Below, in pieces: positions 31,443 to 43,250 of a stretch of DNA of 64,000 bases. Below the pieces are notes generated by a model. It ran no database searches, was not told where the DNA came from, and saw only the letters and a list, made by a program, of their open reading frames with translations. Source of the stretch: Megalobrama amblycephala. Its lineage: Eukaryota > Chordata > Actinopteri > Cypriniformes > Xenocyprididae. The stretch is taken from positions 680,754 to 744,753 of the forward strand of contig NC_063062.1 in the NCBI RefSeq assembly GCF_018812025.1, written 5' to 3'. Each line of letters opens with the position of its first letter. Within the stretch, counting starts at the first letter, position 1. Both the position numbers and the translations under genes were made by a program.

Positions 31443-33045
31443 CAGTGGGTACGGAAAGTATTCAGACCCCCTTAAATTTTTCACTCTTTGTTATATTGCA
31501 GCCATTTGCTAAAATCATTTAAGTTCATTTTTTTTTCCTCATTAATGTACACACAGCACCCCATATTGACAGAAAAACACAGAATTGTTGACATTTTTGC
31601 AGATTTATTAAAGAAAAACTGATATATCACATGGTCCTAAGTATTCAGACCCTTTGCTGTGACACTCATATATTTAACTCAGGTGCTGTCCATTTCTTCT
31701 GATCATCCTTGAGATGGTTCTACACCTTCATTTGAGTCCAGCTGTTTTTGATTATACTGATTGGACTTGATTAGGAAAGCCACACACCTGTCTATATAAG
31801 ACCTTACAGCTCACAGTGCATGTCAGAGCAAATGAGAATCATGAGGTCAAAGGAACTGCATGAAGAGCTCAGAGACAGAATTGTGGCAAGGCACAGATCT
31901 GGCCAAGGTTACAAAAAAAATTCTGCTGCACTTAAGGTTCCCAAGAGCACAGTGGCCTCCATAATCCTTAAATGGAAGACGTTTGGGACGACCAGAACCC
32001 TTCCTAGAGCTGGCCGTCCGGCCAAACTGAGCTATCGGGGGAGAAGAGCCTTGGTGAGAGAGGTAAAGAAGAACCCAAAGATCACTGTGGCTGAGCTCCA
32101 GAGATGCAGTCGGGAGATGGGAGAAAGTTGTAGAAAGTCAACCATCACTGCAGCCCTCCACCATTCGGGGCTTTATGGCAGAGTGGCCCGACGGAAGCCT
32201 CTCCTCAGTGCAAGACACATGAAAGCCCACATGGAATTTGCTAAAAAAAAAACACCTGATGGACTCCAAGATGGTGAGAAATAAGATTCTCTGGTCTGAT
32301 GAGACCAAGATAGAACTTTTTGGCCTTAATTCTAAGCGGTATGTCTGGAGAAAACCAGGTACTGCTCATCACCTGTCCAATACAGTCCCAACAGTGAAGC
32401 ATGGTGGTGGCAGCATCATGCTGTGGGGACAGGACGACTGGTTGCAATTGAGGGAAAGATGAATGCGGCCAAGTACAGGGATATCATGGACGAAAACCTT
32501 CTCCAGAGTGCTCAGGACCTCAGACTGGGCCGAAGGTTTACCTTCCAACAAGACAATGACCCTAAGCACACAGCTAAAATAACGAAGGAGTGGCTTCACA
32601 ACAACTCTGTGACTGTTCTTGAATGGCCCAGCCAGAGCCCTGACTTAAACCCAATTGAGCATCTCTGGAGAGACCTAAAAATGGCTGTCCACCAATGTTT
32701 ACCATCCAACCTGACAGAACTAGAAGGATCTGCAAGGAGGAATGGCAGAGGATCCCCAAATCCAGGTGTGAAAAACTTGTTGCATCTTTCCCAAAAAGAC
32801 TCATGGCTGTATTAGATCAAAAGGGTGCTTCTACTAAATACTGAGCAAAGGGTCTGAATACTTAGGACCATTTAATTATTTCAGTTTTTCTTTTTTAATA
32901 AATCTGCAAAAATGTTTTTCTGTCAATATGGGGTGCTGTGTGTACATTGAGGGAAAAAAATGAACTTAAATGATTTTAGCAAATGGCTGCAATATAACAA
33001 AGAGTGAAAAATTTAAGGGGGTCTGAATACTTTCCGTACCCACTG
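31443..33045 (+). mobile_element. Inner Tc1-like transposon, 1603 bp
   Basis: The ends CAGTGGGTACGGAAAGTATT and its complement lie exactly between TA dinucleotides (31441-31442 and 33046-33047). The inverted repeats run about 200 bp with few differences, and inner copies of aagtattcagaccc lie near 31640 and 32850. It carries a transposase gene with three breaks. It sits in the outer Tc1, so it is the later arrival. The high similarity of its two ends agrees with that. Confidence 0.95.
31820..32844 (+). pseudogene. Tc1 transposase with frameshifts
   Basis: The start is MSEQMRIMRSKELHEELRD, followed by two helix-turn-helix motifs and a GRPAKLS linker. A run of ten A (about 32244-32253) shifts the frame. 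The next frame gives [17 protein letters not shown] with the first catalytic Asp. A small deletion near 32430 shifts it again. Then come FTFQQDNDPKHTAK and SPDLNPIEHLW, with 34 residues between the second Asp and the Glu (DD34E). Near 32725 one more lost base moves the last 40 codons out of frame. All catalytic residues are present but split over frames. Confidence 0.93.
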
Positions 33046-33134
33046 TACATCAGAGATATTTTAGTTATAAAAAATTCTAGGGGTGCCAATAATTGTGGCC
33101 AACGTGTTTTGGAGAAGAAATTTATTTCATAATG

Positions 33135-33166
<32 letters not shown>

Positions 33167-33292
33167 CCCCACTTTCAATTCTTTTCCTTCAATGAAAGGT
33201 TAGATTTTTGCTAATTGATGCATGAATTAAAGATCAAAAGGATAAACAATGCAGATTTATTTTTATAGTCATCTTTGATCATATTTACCAAG

Positions 33293-33904
33293 GGTGTGTG
33301 TGTGTGTGTATGTATGTATATATAATATAATATAATATAATATAATATATAATATTTAATATATATATATAAATTATAAATTTCTTATAAATTTCACTAT
33401 TTGAGATATTTTGTTGCATATTTTATTTGGTGGACAACGCAGCAACATTTTAAACTTGGTTTTGTGAGCAACTCAGTTTCAATCTATGTGTTTATTCATT
33501 TTTTTTATGCACGCTTCTTAGATTGAGACAAGTCACAGCCATGCACTCACTTCTCTGATAACTGAAAAGCTTAAAGCTCATCGTTCAGTTGAGTACATTA
33601 ACAGCTGCTATATTTGACGTTTTAGCCACTGTTAATAATTGTTTAAAGTAAACTGCAGTTTATTTGTTAGTTTTTCTTATTTTTCCTGAATGGGAGTCAA
33701 TGGCACCCACTGAGCCAAGGGACGTCCAAAAGACGTCATTTCGATGTCTTTGTCGGATGTTGAAAAGACATCCCCAGAGGAGCCAGAATGAACGTTTTTA
33801 TGACGTCTTTTATGGCAAGCCAAAGTATTCATAAACGCCTGGTCGGACGTCTGATTGCACACTGACAGGTCAAAAGTGCGCTTTTTGACAGCAAAACGCG
33901 CGTT
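33293..33904. other. Low-complexity DNA and gacgtc-rich repeat
   Basis: 33293-33420 is (GT)n and (TATAA)n. 33700-33860 contains repeated gacgtc words like 13080-13260 and 44575-44790. No gene. Confidence 0.5.
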
Positions 33905-34689
33905 CTTAACTCGCGCTTTTGTATCATGGAAACCGCACGTCGAGTACCAAAACGCGCGTTCTCGACGTCGGATTTGCTATTAAAACGCACGTTCTTGATG
34001 TGCGCTTTGGAGTGACCAAAAACACGCGTTTTTGACGTGCGTTTGTCATAACAAAAATGGGCGTCGAATACGTGCGTTTTGAGTCAGACAAAACGCTCAT
34101 TATGAACGTGTAAACAGGTAAACCAAACAGGCAGTGCAAACGTGTGTTTGAAGTGTCCAACAGGCGAAGAGAATGCGCTCTTTCCTCAGTGTTCTCAAAA
34201 TTGCATGTGTGCAAAAAGCGTGTGCTCACTCTTTAGGGCTTTTAGTTTATGTTTTTGTCCGCTAAAGGTTTAGGACAGCATTATAATTAAACTCAACCAA
34301 AACAACATGGAATTATCGAGGATAAATTTGGTAGATGAATATAATTGTTGAGTTATAATCCAGCATAATTAATATGAAATATGCATATGAAAACGTAAAA
34401 CTTTGACAGGATAAATATACATTCGATCAAGGCCAATACGTTGTAAGTTTGTAAGGAGCCAATAAATTACTACACCACATTTATGATCATCTTGGCTATA
34501 TATTACAGTGGCACATTGCCTATATTAATATTATAATATAATAATATAATAATATTTTTTTCACTCAATTATGTCATTAAAATGACATCTTTTCTCGTAA
34601 TAACGAGATGTTATGTCGTTAAAATGACATATTTTGTTGGCATATATGACGTGAACATATAGGCTAGCTTTATCTGATCTATAATAGAT

Positions 34690-36123
34690 AATTTATCAGC
34701 GCCTTCATCACACTTCCGCACTCAAAAAGCAGAAGCAAATATAGTGTAAAATACCATTCGATGCCTGTATCGATGGCAGTGCCCATAGAGTAATGAACAC
34801 AATATTATTGTTTTATTGGCGAGTAGCCTATACAGTTTCTAATAGCCTAATAAAACACAATTTTATTATTTAGCATTACTTATTTTCTGGAAATTAACTC
34901 GCATCTGATTGTCACATGCACCAAGTCAGAATTAAGCTTTTGAGAGAAAAAAAAAAGATCATTGGTGTTTCAGTCGCATTTTATTATAGGCCTATTCAAA
35001 AATAATGTAGCTAAAATACTGGTAAACAGGCCTGGCGCCACGGATACAATAATAATGTTATATTGTCATAGACCTATTTATCAAAATAAAACTGATGAAA
35101 GTGGAGACAATAGCCTACCTCAAAAAAAAGTTCTACATTACTTTTCCAACATCTGTGCCATTATTCTTAAAAGTAGCCTAATGTAAATTATGTTTGCAGC
35201 TGTAGGTTTATTGGCCTCAATGAGTCTGAGACTCCCGGTCAGAGATTGTGTCTCAGACGGCATTAAATAATTCGTGAATATTTGTAAATATTCGTGGCTC
35301 AAACAGCTGGAAAAATGACTGTAGGTATACTGCAGTTCTGTGGATGTTTTGCCTAGGCAAGGTCATTAGCCTATAGTTAACTAAAAAAACTAAAACTATT
35401 CAAAATATTTATGATAATCAAAATAAAACTGAAATATAAGGAAATATAGCTTAAATATTAATTGAAAATGACCTTCAGCCGACGCGATCCTTTCATTAAC
35501 CGACTTAGATTATATTAAATTAGAATTGAAAGAAATTAGAATGAGAAAAAATCCCAGGGGTTTAGTTGTAGCCTAGGCTATATAGAAAAAAACAACAAAA
35601 CATCAGGATTCATTGCATCACATGCAGCGCTTATTTGAATGGAGAAAATCCGAGATAAAATTCTTATAAAAAAAAAAAAAAAAAAGTATAAAATTAATAA
35701 ATAGCCTGTTCCTATATAGCTAGGCACATTAAATATATTTCACCTAAATAATTAACATATTAAGAAAATTAAAGAAAAAAACTGCGACAAATAGACCATA
35801 TGCTGAGTTCACGGAAAGGCATTGCTTGTCTTTATTTTTCAAGCAGTGTTTTATTGTGTACAAATAGTAGTTACAATAATAGTTATACCTACACAGATTC
35901 GAATGGTGTTACTCTTTTGACCATAAATGTCTGAGTATTTTAAGTTGTTTACGCTTTTATAAGAAAATTCAAGTGAACGCGCCGGCGCCATACACTATTA
36001 GTTTTAGTAGCTAGCCTACTATAACTTGACATCGCAGCCTGTTTATTGTCAAAATAAAATACAGTCAACCAAATACAGATAAAGTTCCACTGCTCATTTT
36101 AAATAGTCTGTGTACAACCTGAG
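34690..36123. other. Interior of the 6.8 kb element, no gene
   Basis: AT-rich, with many short taggcctat words. No open frame resembles a transposase or other known protein. Confidence 0.5.
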
Positions 36124-36600
36124 CTGGGTTTCCCGATAACGTCTATTGGCGCGCTACGAAAACTCTAAAGGTTGACCTTAACTGAAGATATACCGTTAGG
36201 CGTGTTCCCCGAACTATGCCTTAGGAGGTTGCTTAAGGTATATCTTCTTAAGTGTGATGTTACCAGGTGCTGTCCATGGCGGTGGTGCTGAATTGTTTGA
36301 TATCGATGGCTCGAGAATCGATAATTCACTCTATACAGGGGCTGCTTTAGTGCATTATGTGAGAAATCAGTGTTCTTTATAAAAAGAATTCAGAACTGTC
36401 GGATTGATGAAATCTTGCCCGAAATACATGAAAGCATGTGGCCGGTGAACTGGGAGAAGAATATAGTAAACTTTATTGTTTCATACACAATGCACAATTA
36501 GTTCGTTTTGGCTTGTCGTTTATATATTATATTTTTCATTATTTTTCTGTTTTTCTGAATACCATTAAATTTAAAAGATTTGTAGCGCGAGGGGAACTAA
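36124..36600. repeat. GCTGGGTTTCCC repeat, truncated copy
   Basis: It starts gctgggtttcccgataacg and matches 37751-37889 plus 39157-39300 and 39640-39740. Shared words include gtgctgtccatggcgg, gatatcgatggctcgaga, atgtggccggtgaactggga and actttattgtttcata. A stretch of about 330 bp present in the other copy is missing here. Confidence 0.75.
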
Positions 36601-37748
36601 AAAAGCCTACGTAGTGGTGCCCCTCTATGGGATTAATTGCCCCTATGCCAACCTGAAGGCGGGATAGCCGGTAAAAACAATTTTTTTTCAAAAAAATATG
36701 CTAAACATGTATTTTAGGCTATTTCCACAACAAATCCTTTAAATTGTTCTATACAAAATATAAGTATTAAATAAACATAAATTATATTGGCATTCATTAC
36801 CTACGAACAATATTGTAAAGCCTAAACTACTAAATTTTGTTATACATTCAAGTTAATTTTACTGCACAAAGGCAGAGTTTAAAAAAATAGTTTTTAAAAG
36901 ATTTACATGTATTAGAAAAAAATTTTAAAAAAGAAAATGTTAGCCACATATTGGCAATCTAGACAAATACAGCCAAAAAATATCCTAAAATTTGTCGATA
37001 TTCTTAATGAATATTCATGAATATTAGCAGGTTATTTAGAATGATAAGAAATAAATTCAATAGGGATTGACTTGATATAGGCCTGTATTGTTCATTTATT
37101 AAATAGGCCTATATCGGCCTATAGCCTATATATTTTTTTAAATCCCTCATTTGGGGCTGAGCCGCCCTAATATTGAAATAATCGACCCTGTTCCAAACAT
37201 GTTTTTGCGCATGTGAAGAGTGCTGTTTTGGGACATGAAAGCATTGTTTAACAACATAATAGGCGTAAATATATTTTAACGTCCAAGTGCTAAAAAACAA
37301 TTGGATTTGTGCCGAATGAGAGCCCAACAGTTTCGATTTAAATAATTTTTTAGGCTTTTAAATAAATATTGTTTGTAATGAATAACACTATAATTTGTTT
37401 ATGATTATTTTATAAAATTTATAGTAATTTTCAGTCTTGTTTTGAAAATCTAATTCCGCACGAATACATTTTTCTTTGTAGTACCTGCTTTCTTAGTAGG
37501 CTACAGCGTTTAATATAGGCTAGGCCTAAACATTTTTCTGAACATCGCTCATTATTTCTACCTTAATACATTGTTTAAATTAATATGTTAGCTAACTACA
37601 TATAGCTTATGTAGGCTATATATGTCTGAAATTAGGCCATAACTTACTCCAAATTGTAATGTTGAAGCATTTCCTATAAAGCTGCTTTAAAACTATAGGC
37701 CTAAGTTGTGAAAAGCGCTAAACAAATAAATGTAAATTTAACTGATCA
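36601..37748. other. Interior of the 6.8 kb element, no gene
   Basis: AT-rich DNA without a recognisable feature. Confidence 0.4.
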
Positions 37749-40265
37749 GGGCTGGGTTTCCCGATAACGTTGTCTCTTAGCACGCTACGAAGACTCTAAA
37801 GATATACCTTAACTGAAGATGTACCGTTTCTAGGCGTGTTCCCCGAACTATACCTTATGAGGTTGCTTAAGGTAGCCTATATCTTCTTATGCCTCGTTTC
37901 CACTGAGCGGTACGGTTCGGTTCGGTACAGTTCGGTACGGTTCGGAGTGGTACACCTTGATCAGGCTTGCGTTTCCACCGCAAACAGTACCCTTACTTGA
38001 TAGGCGTGGTGTAGCCTGAAAATAGTGATCGACGTCATTCTCGCGCGAAGAAGAAAACGATATAGTAAACAACAATGGAGGACATACTACATCAAATCTT
38101 GTTCTTGCTTATCGGCTTGAGGCTGTCTGTCACAAGAAGAAGACGAGCTTTGCTTGCTGCACGCTAACATTCGGCGTTTGTGTAATGAAATGTAGTTTTA
38201 AAAGTTTTTCAGGCGAGAATGTAGTTGTTTAAATCTCAAATCTATGGTTAATTTATAAAGATAGCGCCTATTTGAAATTTGATCTGACGTTGTCGGAGTT
38301 GTGAGATCCAGGCGATCACCGGGCGCTCGGTGCTCATGTACCCAGCCGAGAGCAGCTGTACCTCGGCTAGTCCTTCTGACATTCGCCGCTGGCTCTGATG
38401 TCTCTGTAGTGGTTAAAAACAAGATGATATTCATCTTGTGTATAACGGGCAATCTTTGGTCTCATTAATTTATAATTTGTTCCCGGGCAAATCGTTTTGG
38501 CTGAGGGGAAAGTGAAGTTTTATAACTTTATATATTTATTTAACTTTACCGTTGTAGTGCGCTGTACGTTTGACTGAATTGTTTGCTTGTCTTTATTTCT
38601 TATTGTATAGCTTCTCATATTTTATTTATAATGGTTATTATTGATAATTAAAACTGACGTTTAACAAAAAGAGAAGGTTGTTTTGTCTTATTTCATTTTA
38701 TTATAGGCTACATACAGTGAAGATAATCAGAGTACATATGCACATATTGCCTGAACCACACATTAATAGGTTTCATATTTTTTTAAATAAAAACGAAAAG
38801 AGGCAGGGTTGTGTTTTATATTTTGTTTTGTTATATAGCCTACATGAAGTGAAGATAATTAATGCACGTGTTGCCTGAACAACATTTGTGTGGCGCCTCT
38901 TGTGTTGTCATTCCCCTTGCAGCACGTGCAAGTGACGATTCTCTGTCAACCAATCAACGTTCTGCAGAGTGTAGCTCCACCCTTTTGGTACGGTACTGTT
39001 GTGCTTGGTACCCCAATGAAAGGGTCCCAAAAAAGTGGTACGGTATGGTTCGGAATTAGGGTATCATTCACAACTTTTGACAATGGAAACGGCAAAAATT
39101 GCGTACCTTACCGTACCGAACCGTACCGAACCGTACCGCTCCGTGGAAACGAGCCATTAAGTGCAACGTTACCAGGTGCTGTCCATGGCGGCGGTGCTGA
39201 ATTGGTTGATATCGATGGCTCGAGAATTGATAATTCACTCTATACAGGGGCTGCTTCACTGCATTATGTGAGAAATCAGTGTTCTTTATAAAAAGAAGTA
39301 CTTCAGAAGTAGAAATTGCATTTATCAGGACTCATGGGATGTTATAAAAGTAATCCAAATTGCAAACTAAATCTATATTGTAATTTATCTATATTCTGGG
39401 GGCGCAGAGCCCCATCAGCATGAGTTTGAGGCGACCGTTATTTAGAACAAAGTTTTAATTCCTTGGAGACACGTCATGCAGCTGACAGACATGTGGTATC
39501 GCGTTTTTTTTTTTATTTTTATTTTTTTTTTATAAATATTCACAAACTTGTTAACTATATCATGAATTTTATGATATATTCCGATTGTAAAATATGTGGA
39601 AGTGAATGTGTTTTGTTGCCCGATGAGTTTGCACGGCAGTTAGAGCTGTCGGATATACGAAATCTTCCCCGAAATACATAAAAGTATGTGGCCGGTGAAC
39701 TGGGAGAAGAATAGAGTAAACTTTATTGTTTCATAAACAGTGTGTATCTGATATGAATAAAACACTTCGTCAAATTATAATTGAAAGGGTTATTGTTGCA
39801 GCTTCCGTAGACATCAGTGTAATTTGAATTTAACAAACTATAAATGTCTTTTTTTATGCAGTAGCCTACATAATTCAAATGTGTATTTAAATGTCTGAAA
39901 CCTAAAATAAAGCGCGAAGAGGTTAAAAACACAGAATAGTTGTGATAACGTTACATGACAAGCGTGGAGCACGCGTCTGTCTCTGGATCAGTGCTAAAGC
40001 ACATTTGAACTTAGCAGTGAATTTTTTGCATTTTATTCTTTGCCATAATCCGAATCGAACACAGCTTCAGAATTATATTCGTATTGACTGTCAACAGTGA
40101 TAAGGTATAGCTAAGAGTGCTCCAGACCAACCTTACGAAAGTATGACTTACAGAAGATATACTTAACTAAGAACGTTTCGGGAAATACGTATTAACGTTA
40201 AGGTGCAGCTTAAGGTATAATTTAAGAACGACGTAGAGTTAAGAAGGTTTCGGGAAACCCAGCCC
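37749..40265. mobile_element. GGGCTGGGTTTCCC element, interrupted
   Basis: The left end GGGCTGGGTTTCCCGATAAC is inverted at the right end (cgggaaacccagccc). Behind each end lie similar words such as ataccttaa and cttctta. Removing the Harbinger-like insertion (37890-39156) leaves about 1.25 kb. No transposase and no obvious target duplication are visible. Confidence 0.7.
37890..39156. mobile_element. PIF/Harbinger-like non-autonomous element, 1267 bp
   Basis: The ends TGCCTCGTTTCCAC and, inverted, TGGCTCGTTTCCAC are flanked by TTA at 37887-37889 and 39157-39159. The sister copy at 36240 shows the empty site as cttcttaagtg. Just inside both ends lie tandem ggttcggtac words. A 3 bp TTA duplication is the mark of PIF/Harbinger transposition. 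No transposase or Myb-like gene is recognised inside, and the small frames near 38198-38452 have no known domain. Confidence 0.88.
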
Positions 40266-40706
40266 TAGACTATATGAGCTTTATAGATCAGATAAAGGTA
40301 TAAAGGTATTTTTCGTTCACGTACAAAAATGTCCTTTTAATGACATAACATCTCGTTTTTATGAGAAAAGATGTTGTTTTACAACATAATTGAGTGGAAA
40401 AAATATTATGAGGCAATGCGCCACCGTAATATATAGCCAAGATGATCATAAATGTGGTGTAGTAATTTATTGGCTCCTTACATACTTACAACGTTTTGGC
40501 CTTGATCGAATGTATATTTATCCTGTCAAAGTTTTACGTTTTCATATGCATATTTCATATTAATTATGTTCGATTAAAACGCGCGTTTTTGGTCACTCCA
40601 AAGCGCACATCAAGAACGCGCGTTTTAATAGCAAATCACACGTCGAGGACGCGCGTTTTGGTACACAAAAACGCGCGTTCGCCATGATACCAAAGCGCGC
40701 GTTAAG

Positions 40707-41539
40707 AGGCACCGGCGAGATCACTTGCATTTTATTCCTGACATTTCCCCGACACAATAATTATTAGGCTATTTTTGTTGGTGCTTTGCAGCAAGCTTTC
40801 TGCATGTGCTTGAGCGCGTATTAAATTATGCCTATATATATCAAAGGCTCATTATGGTTTATTATATTAATGTAATGTATAGTCGACTAGAAAATTTTTA
40901 TAGTCAGATAAATTCCGCTTTCAAAACCATCACGTCTGTAATGTTGATCTTTCCTAAATGCGAAAACGCAAATCAAAATAAAATAGATATTTTATGTTCT
41001 GTGAAGAGTCAACCATTCTCTATTTGGTAGATACTGTTGCTTTAGGTTTGTGCATTGTAATGCTCATTAAGTCAACAAAATATGTTGTCTGTTTTTGTCA
41101 CGTCCGCAAAGCAAGTGTATTTCCCTCATCTAAAATATAAAACGCATTTATAGGCTGAAATTTTTCTGATGTCTAGACTCTATTTTCAGGGGTTTAGAAA
41201 AATATAAACAGATGATTCAATATATTGGTAATGAATACATTCTATAAATATAAATATTTATAGAATGTATTCATTACAAAAAAAACAAAACAAAACATAA
41301 CATAACAAAAATCAAATAACAAAATCAAAATTTTGAGCTGGGGACCTCTAATTTATTTGACACAGAATGACACACAAGTGTAAGTTTGAGATTTTACTTA
41401 CTAGCCATATTGTTCATAACTTGGAGATGTTATCTGACAGGAGGTCCATTCAACTCTGCTGGCATCAGCATGGAAGAATCTAGGAACATAAGTGATTTGT
41501 TAACAGTATTATTATATAATGTTAGGTTTGTTAGAAATA
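40707..41539. other. dnajb14 intron 2, with 50 bp palindrome
   Basis: No gene. At 41228-41277 gtaatgaatacattctataa and its complement form a near-perfect hairpin with almost no loop. Confidence 0.6.
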
Positions 41540-41700
41540 CAGTACCATGTGAAAGTTTGGGAACCCCTTGCAGAATCTTTGAAAATGTGAATAATTTTAA
41601 CAAAATAAGAGAGATCAAAGATATTTACATATAGTCCACAAGACAAAAAAATTGGTGAATTTATTAAAATAACCTGGTTTAAAAGTTTGGGAACCCTTGG

Positions 41701-41990
41701 CTTGTCACAGTCACCTGCACCGGCACTATGTTTCCCAGCATCTCTCCTGTTTCTCACCTGCACACGATCATCAATCAGCCGCACCTGAAGACCATCACCA
41801 TCATTACCACTCATCAGAACTCCCTTCATAAGCAGTCACCATCCTCACCACAGTGTCCGGTCTCGTATGTTCCTTGTGTTGTGTTGCGTTTTACCTGTTC
41901 CTGTGTTATCTCCTGTTGTCTTACTAAGTAAAGACTTGTTTGAAAATCATCTATGTTTGTCTGTTCCTGCGCAAGCAACCTGTTAGATGG
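41701..41990 (+). mobile_element. 290 bp insertion in one arm, LTR-like
   Basis: This stretch is present only in the left arm of the foldback. The right arm reads directly from gggaaccattgg to ttctcaatac. It begins cttgtcacagtcacctg, is CA/CT-rich and contains gtaaagacttgt near its end. It looks like part of a retroelement long terminal repeat, but I cannot name it and no target duplication is clear. Confidence 0.5.
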
Positions 41991-42234
41991 TTCTTAATAC
42001 TGTGTGTGGTTACCTGGACAATCTACGACTGTTTGTTTGTTAATTTGAACCCTTTCCAGCAGTGACTGTATGATTTTGAGATCCATTTTTTTTTCACACT
42101 GAGGACAATTGAGTGACTCAAACACAACTATTAAAAAGGTTCAAACATTCTCTGATGCTCCAGAAAGAAAACACGATGCATTAAGTGTTGGGGGGTGAAA
42201 ACTTTTGAACAGGATGATGTCCAAATTTTTATTT

Positions 42235-42267
<33 letters not shown>

Positions 42268-42505
42268 CATTTAGTGCTGCCACAGAATTAAATACAGAAT
42301 TAAGTACAATATTCATTGATCTTCAAATTCAAAAGGTTTTCACCCCCTGACTCTTAGTGCATCGTGTTTTCTTCTGGAGCATCAGTGAATGTTTGAACCT
42401 TTTTTAATAGTTGTGTTTGAGTCATAGGTTTGAGTCCCTCAGTTGTCCTCAGTGTGAAAATACGGATCTCAAAATCATTTAGTCACTGCTGGAAAGGGTT
42501 CAAAT

Positions 42506-42848
42506 TAGGGATGGGCAATATATCGCATGCGATTCTCACGCGCATTTCGTCAGTAAAGCCGGTTCCCTGATTACCGCTAAATCGCCATCACCTGCTTTCA
42601 AATGGAGCGCCATTTAACAGACAGAGCCGTAGTTCACTGATAAGCCACGCAATATCACGTTCATATCGCAGATGAATCGCCTTCGATAATGAACGCGATA
42701 TTTGCGTGGCTTATCAGTGAACTACGGCTCTGTCTGTTAAATGGCGCTCCATTTGAAAGCAGGTGATGGCGATTTAGCGGTAATCAGGGAACCGGCTTTA
42801 CTGACGAAATGCGCGTGAGAATCGCATGCGATATATTGCCCATCCCTA
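42506..42848. mobile_element. 343 bp near-perfect hairpin transposon
   Basis: Two arms of about 165 bp (starting TAGGGATGGGCAATATATCG) are almost exactly complementary, with a short asymmetrical centre near 42670-42690. It is flanked by exact 8 bp duplications GTTCAAAT at 42498-42505 and 42849-42856. The other arm of the host foldback keeps the empty site near 42043-42058. The 8 bp duplication fits hAT-type transposition. Palindromic elements of this type are known from fish (the Angel group). Membership in that group is only an inference. Confidence 0.93.
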
Positions 42849-43250
42849 GTTCAAATATGCCAAAAATGCTTAAACTGAAGAATCTGCAGGACCTGGACGA
42901 TTTTTCTGAAGAACAGAGCTCAGTTTAACTGCTCAGAACAAACAAACTTATAAACAACCATCACAAAACAAAAAAAAAAAACAGTCTTGGATCATCCAGG
43001 TAACCACACACAGTATTGAGAACCAATGGTTCCCAAACTTTTGAATGGGGTTATTTTAATAAATTCAGCAATTTTCTTTTTTCTTGTGGACTAAATGTAA
43101 ACATATTTTGTGTAAAATATCTTACTCTGGACAGTACTAAATAAAAATAACATGCATTTTGTATAATCCCTGTTATTTTGTTAAAATTTTTACATTTTTA
43201 CATATTCTGCGTTTCCCAAGCGGCGTTTCCCAAACTTTTGCATGCCACTG

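Larger units (their letters stand above)
29731..33292 (-). mobile_element. Outer Tc1-like transposon with two insertions
   Basis: The left end (agttgtggtcagaattattg, then gcacccttgataaatatgat) is repeated in inverted form at 33230-33292. A second internal copy of attattggcaccc lies about 200 bp in on each side (29940 and 33090), the IR/DR arrangement of Tc1-type elements. The last 25 or so bases of the right end are replaced by a GT repeat. Removing the SINE-like repeat (30779-31164) and the inner Tc1 (31443-33045) leaves about 1.56 kb, a normal Tc1 length. Confidence 0.88.
33905..40706. mobile_element. 6.8 kb element with long GCGCG-rich inverted arms
   Basis: The left arm (33905 to about 34685) is complementary to the right arm (about 40285-40706) over more than 400 bp with scattered changes. 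Both contain gatttgctattaaaacgc, gtgcgctttggagtgacc, then atgaaatatgcatatgaaaa and gaccaataaattactacacc-like words. The outer 150 bp of each arm is a minisatellite of aaaacgcgcgtt words separated by about 35-45 bp. Inside are the GGGCTGGGTTTCCC element, a truncated second copy of it, and a Harbinger-like insertion. I found no transposase and no clear target duplication. Its superfamily is unknown to me. Confidence 0.75.
41540..43250. mobile_element. Mariner-like foldback element
   Basis: The outer ends CAGTACCATGTGAAAGTTTG and, inverted, CAGTGGCATGCAAAAGTTTG are bounded by TA on both sides. The two halves are complementary along most of their length around a T-rich centre (42239-42267). They share aaaagtttgggaacc, ctgtgtgtggttacctgg, gactcaaacacaactatt and ctccagaag-type words. 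Two later insertions break the symmetry: about 41701-41990 in the left half and 42506-42848 in the right half. There is no transposase. Confidence 0.85.
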
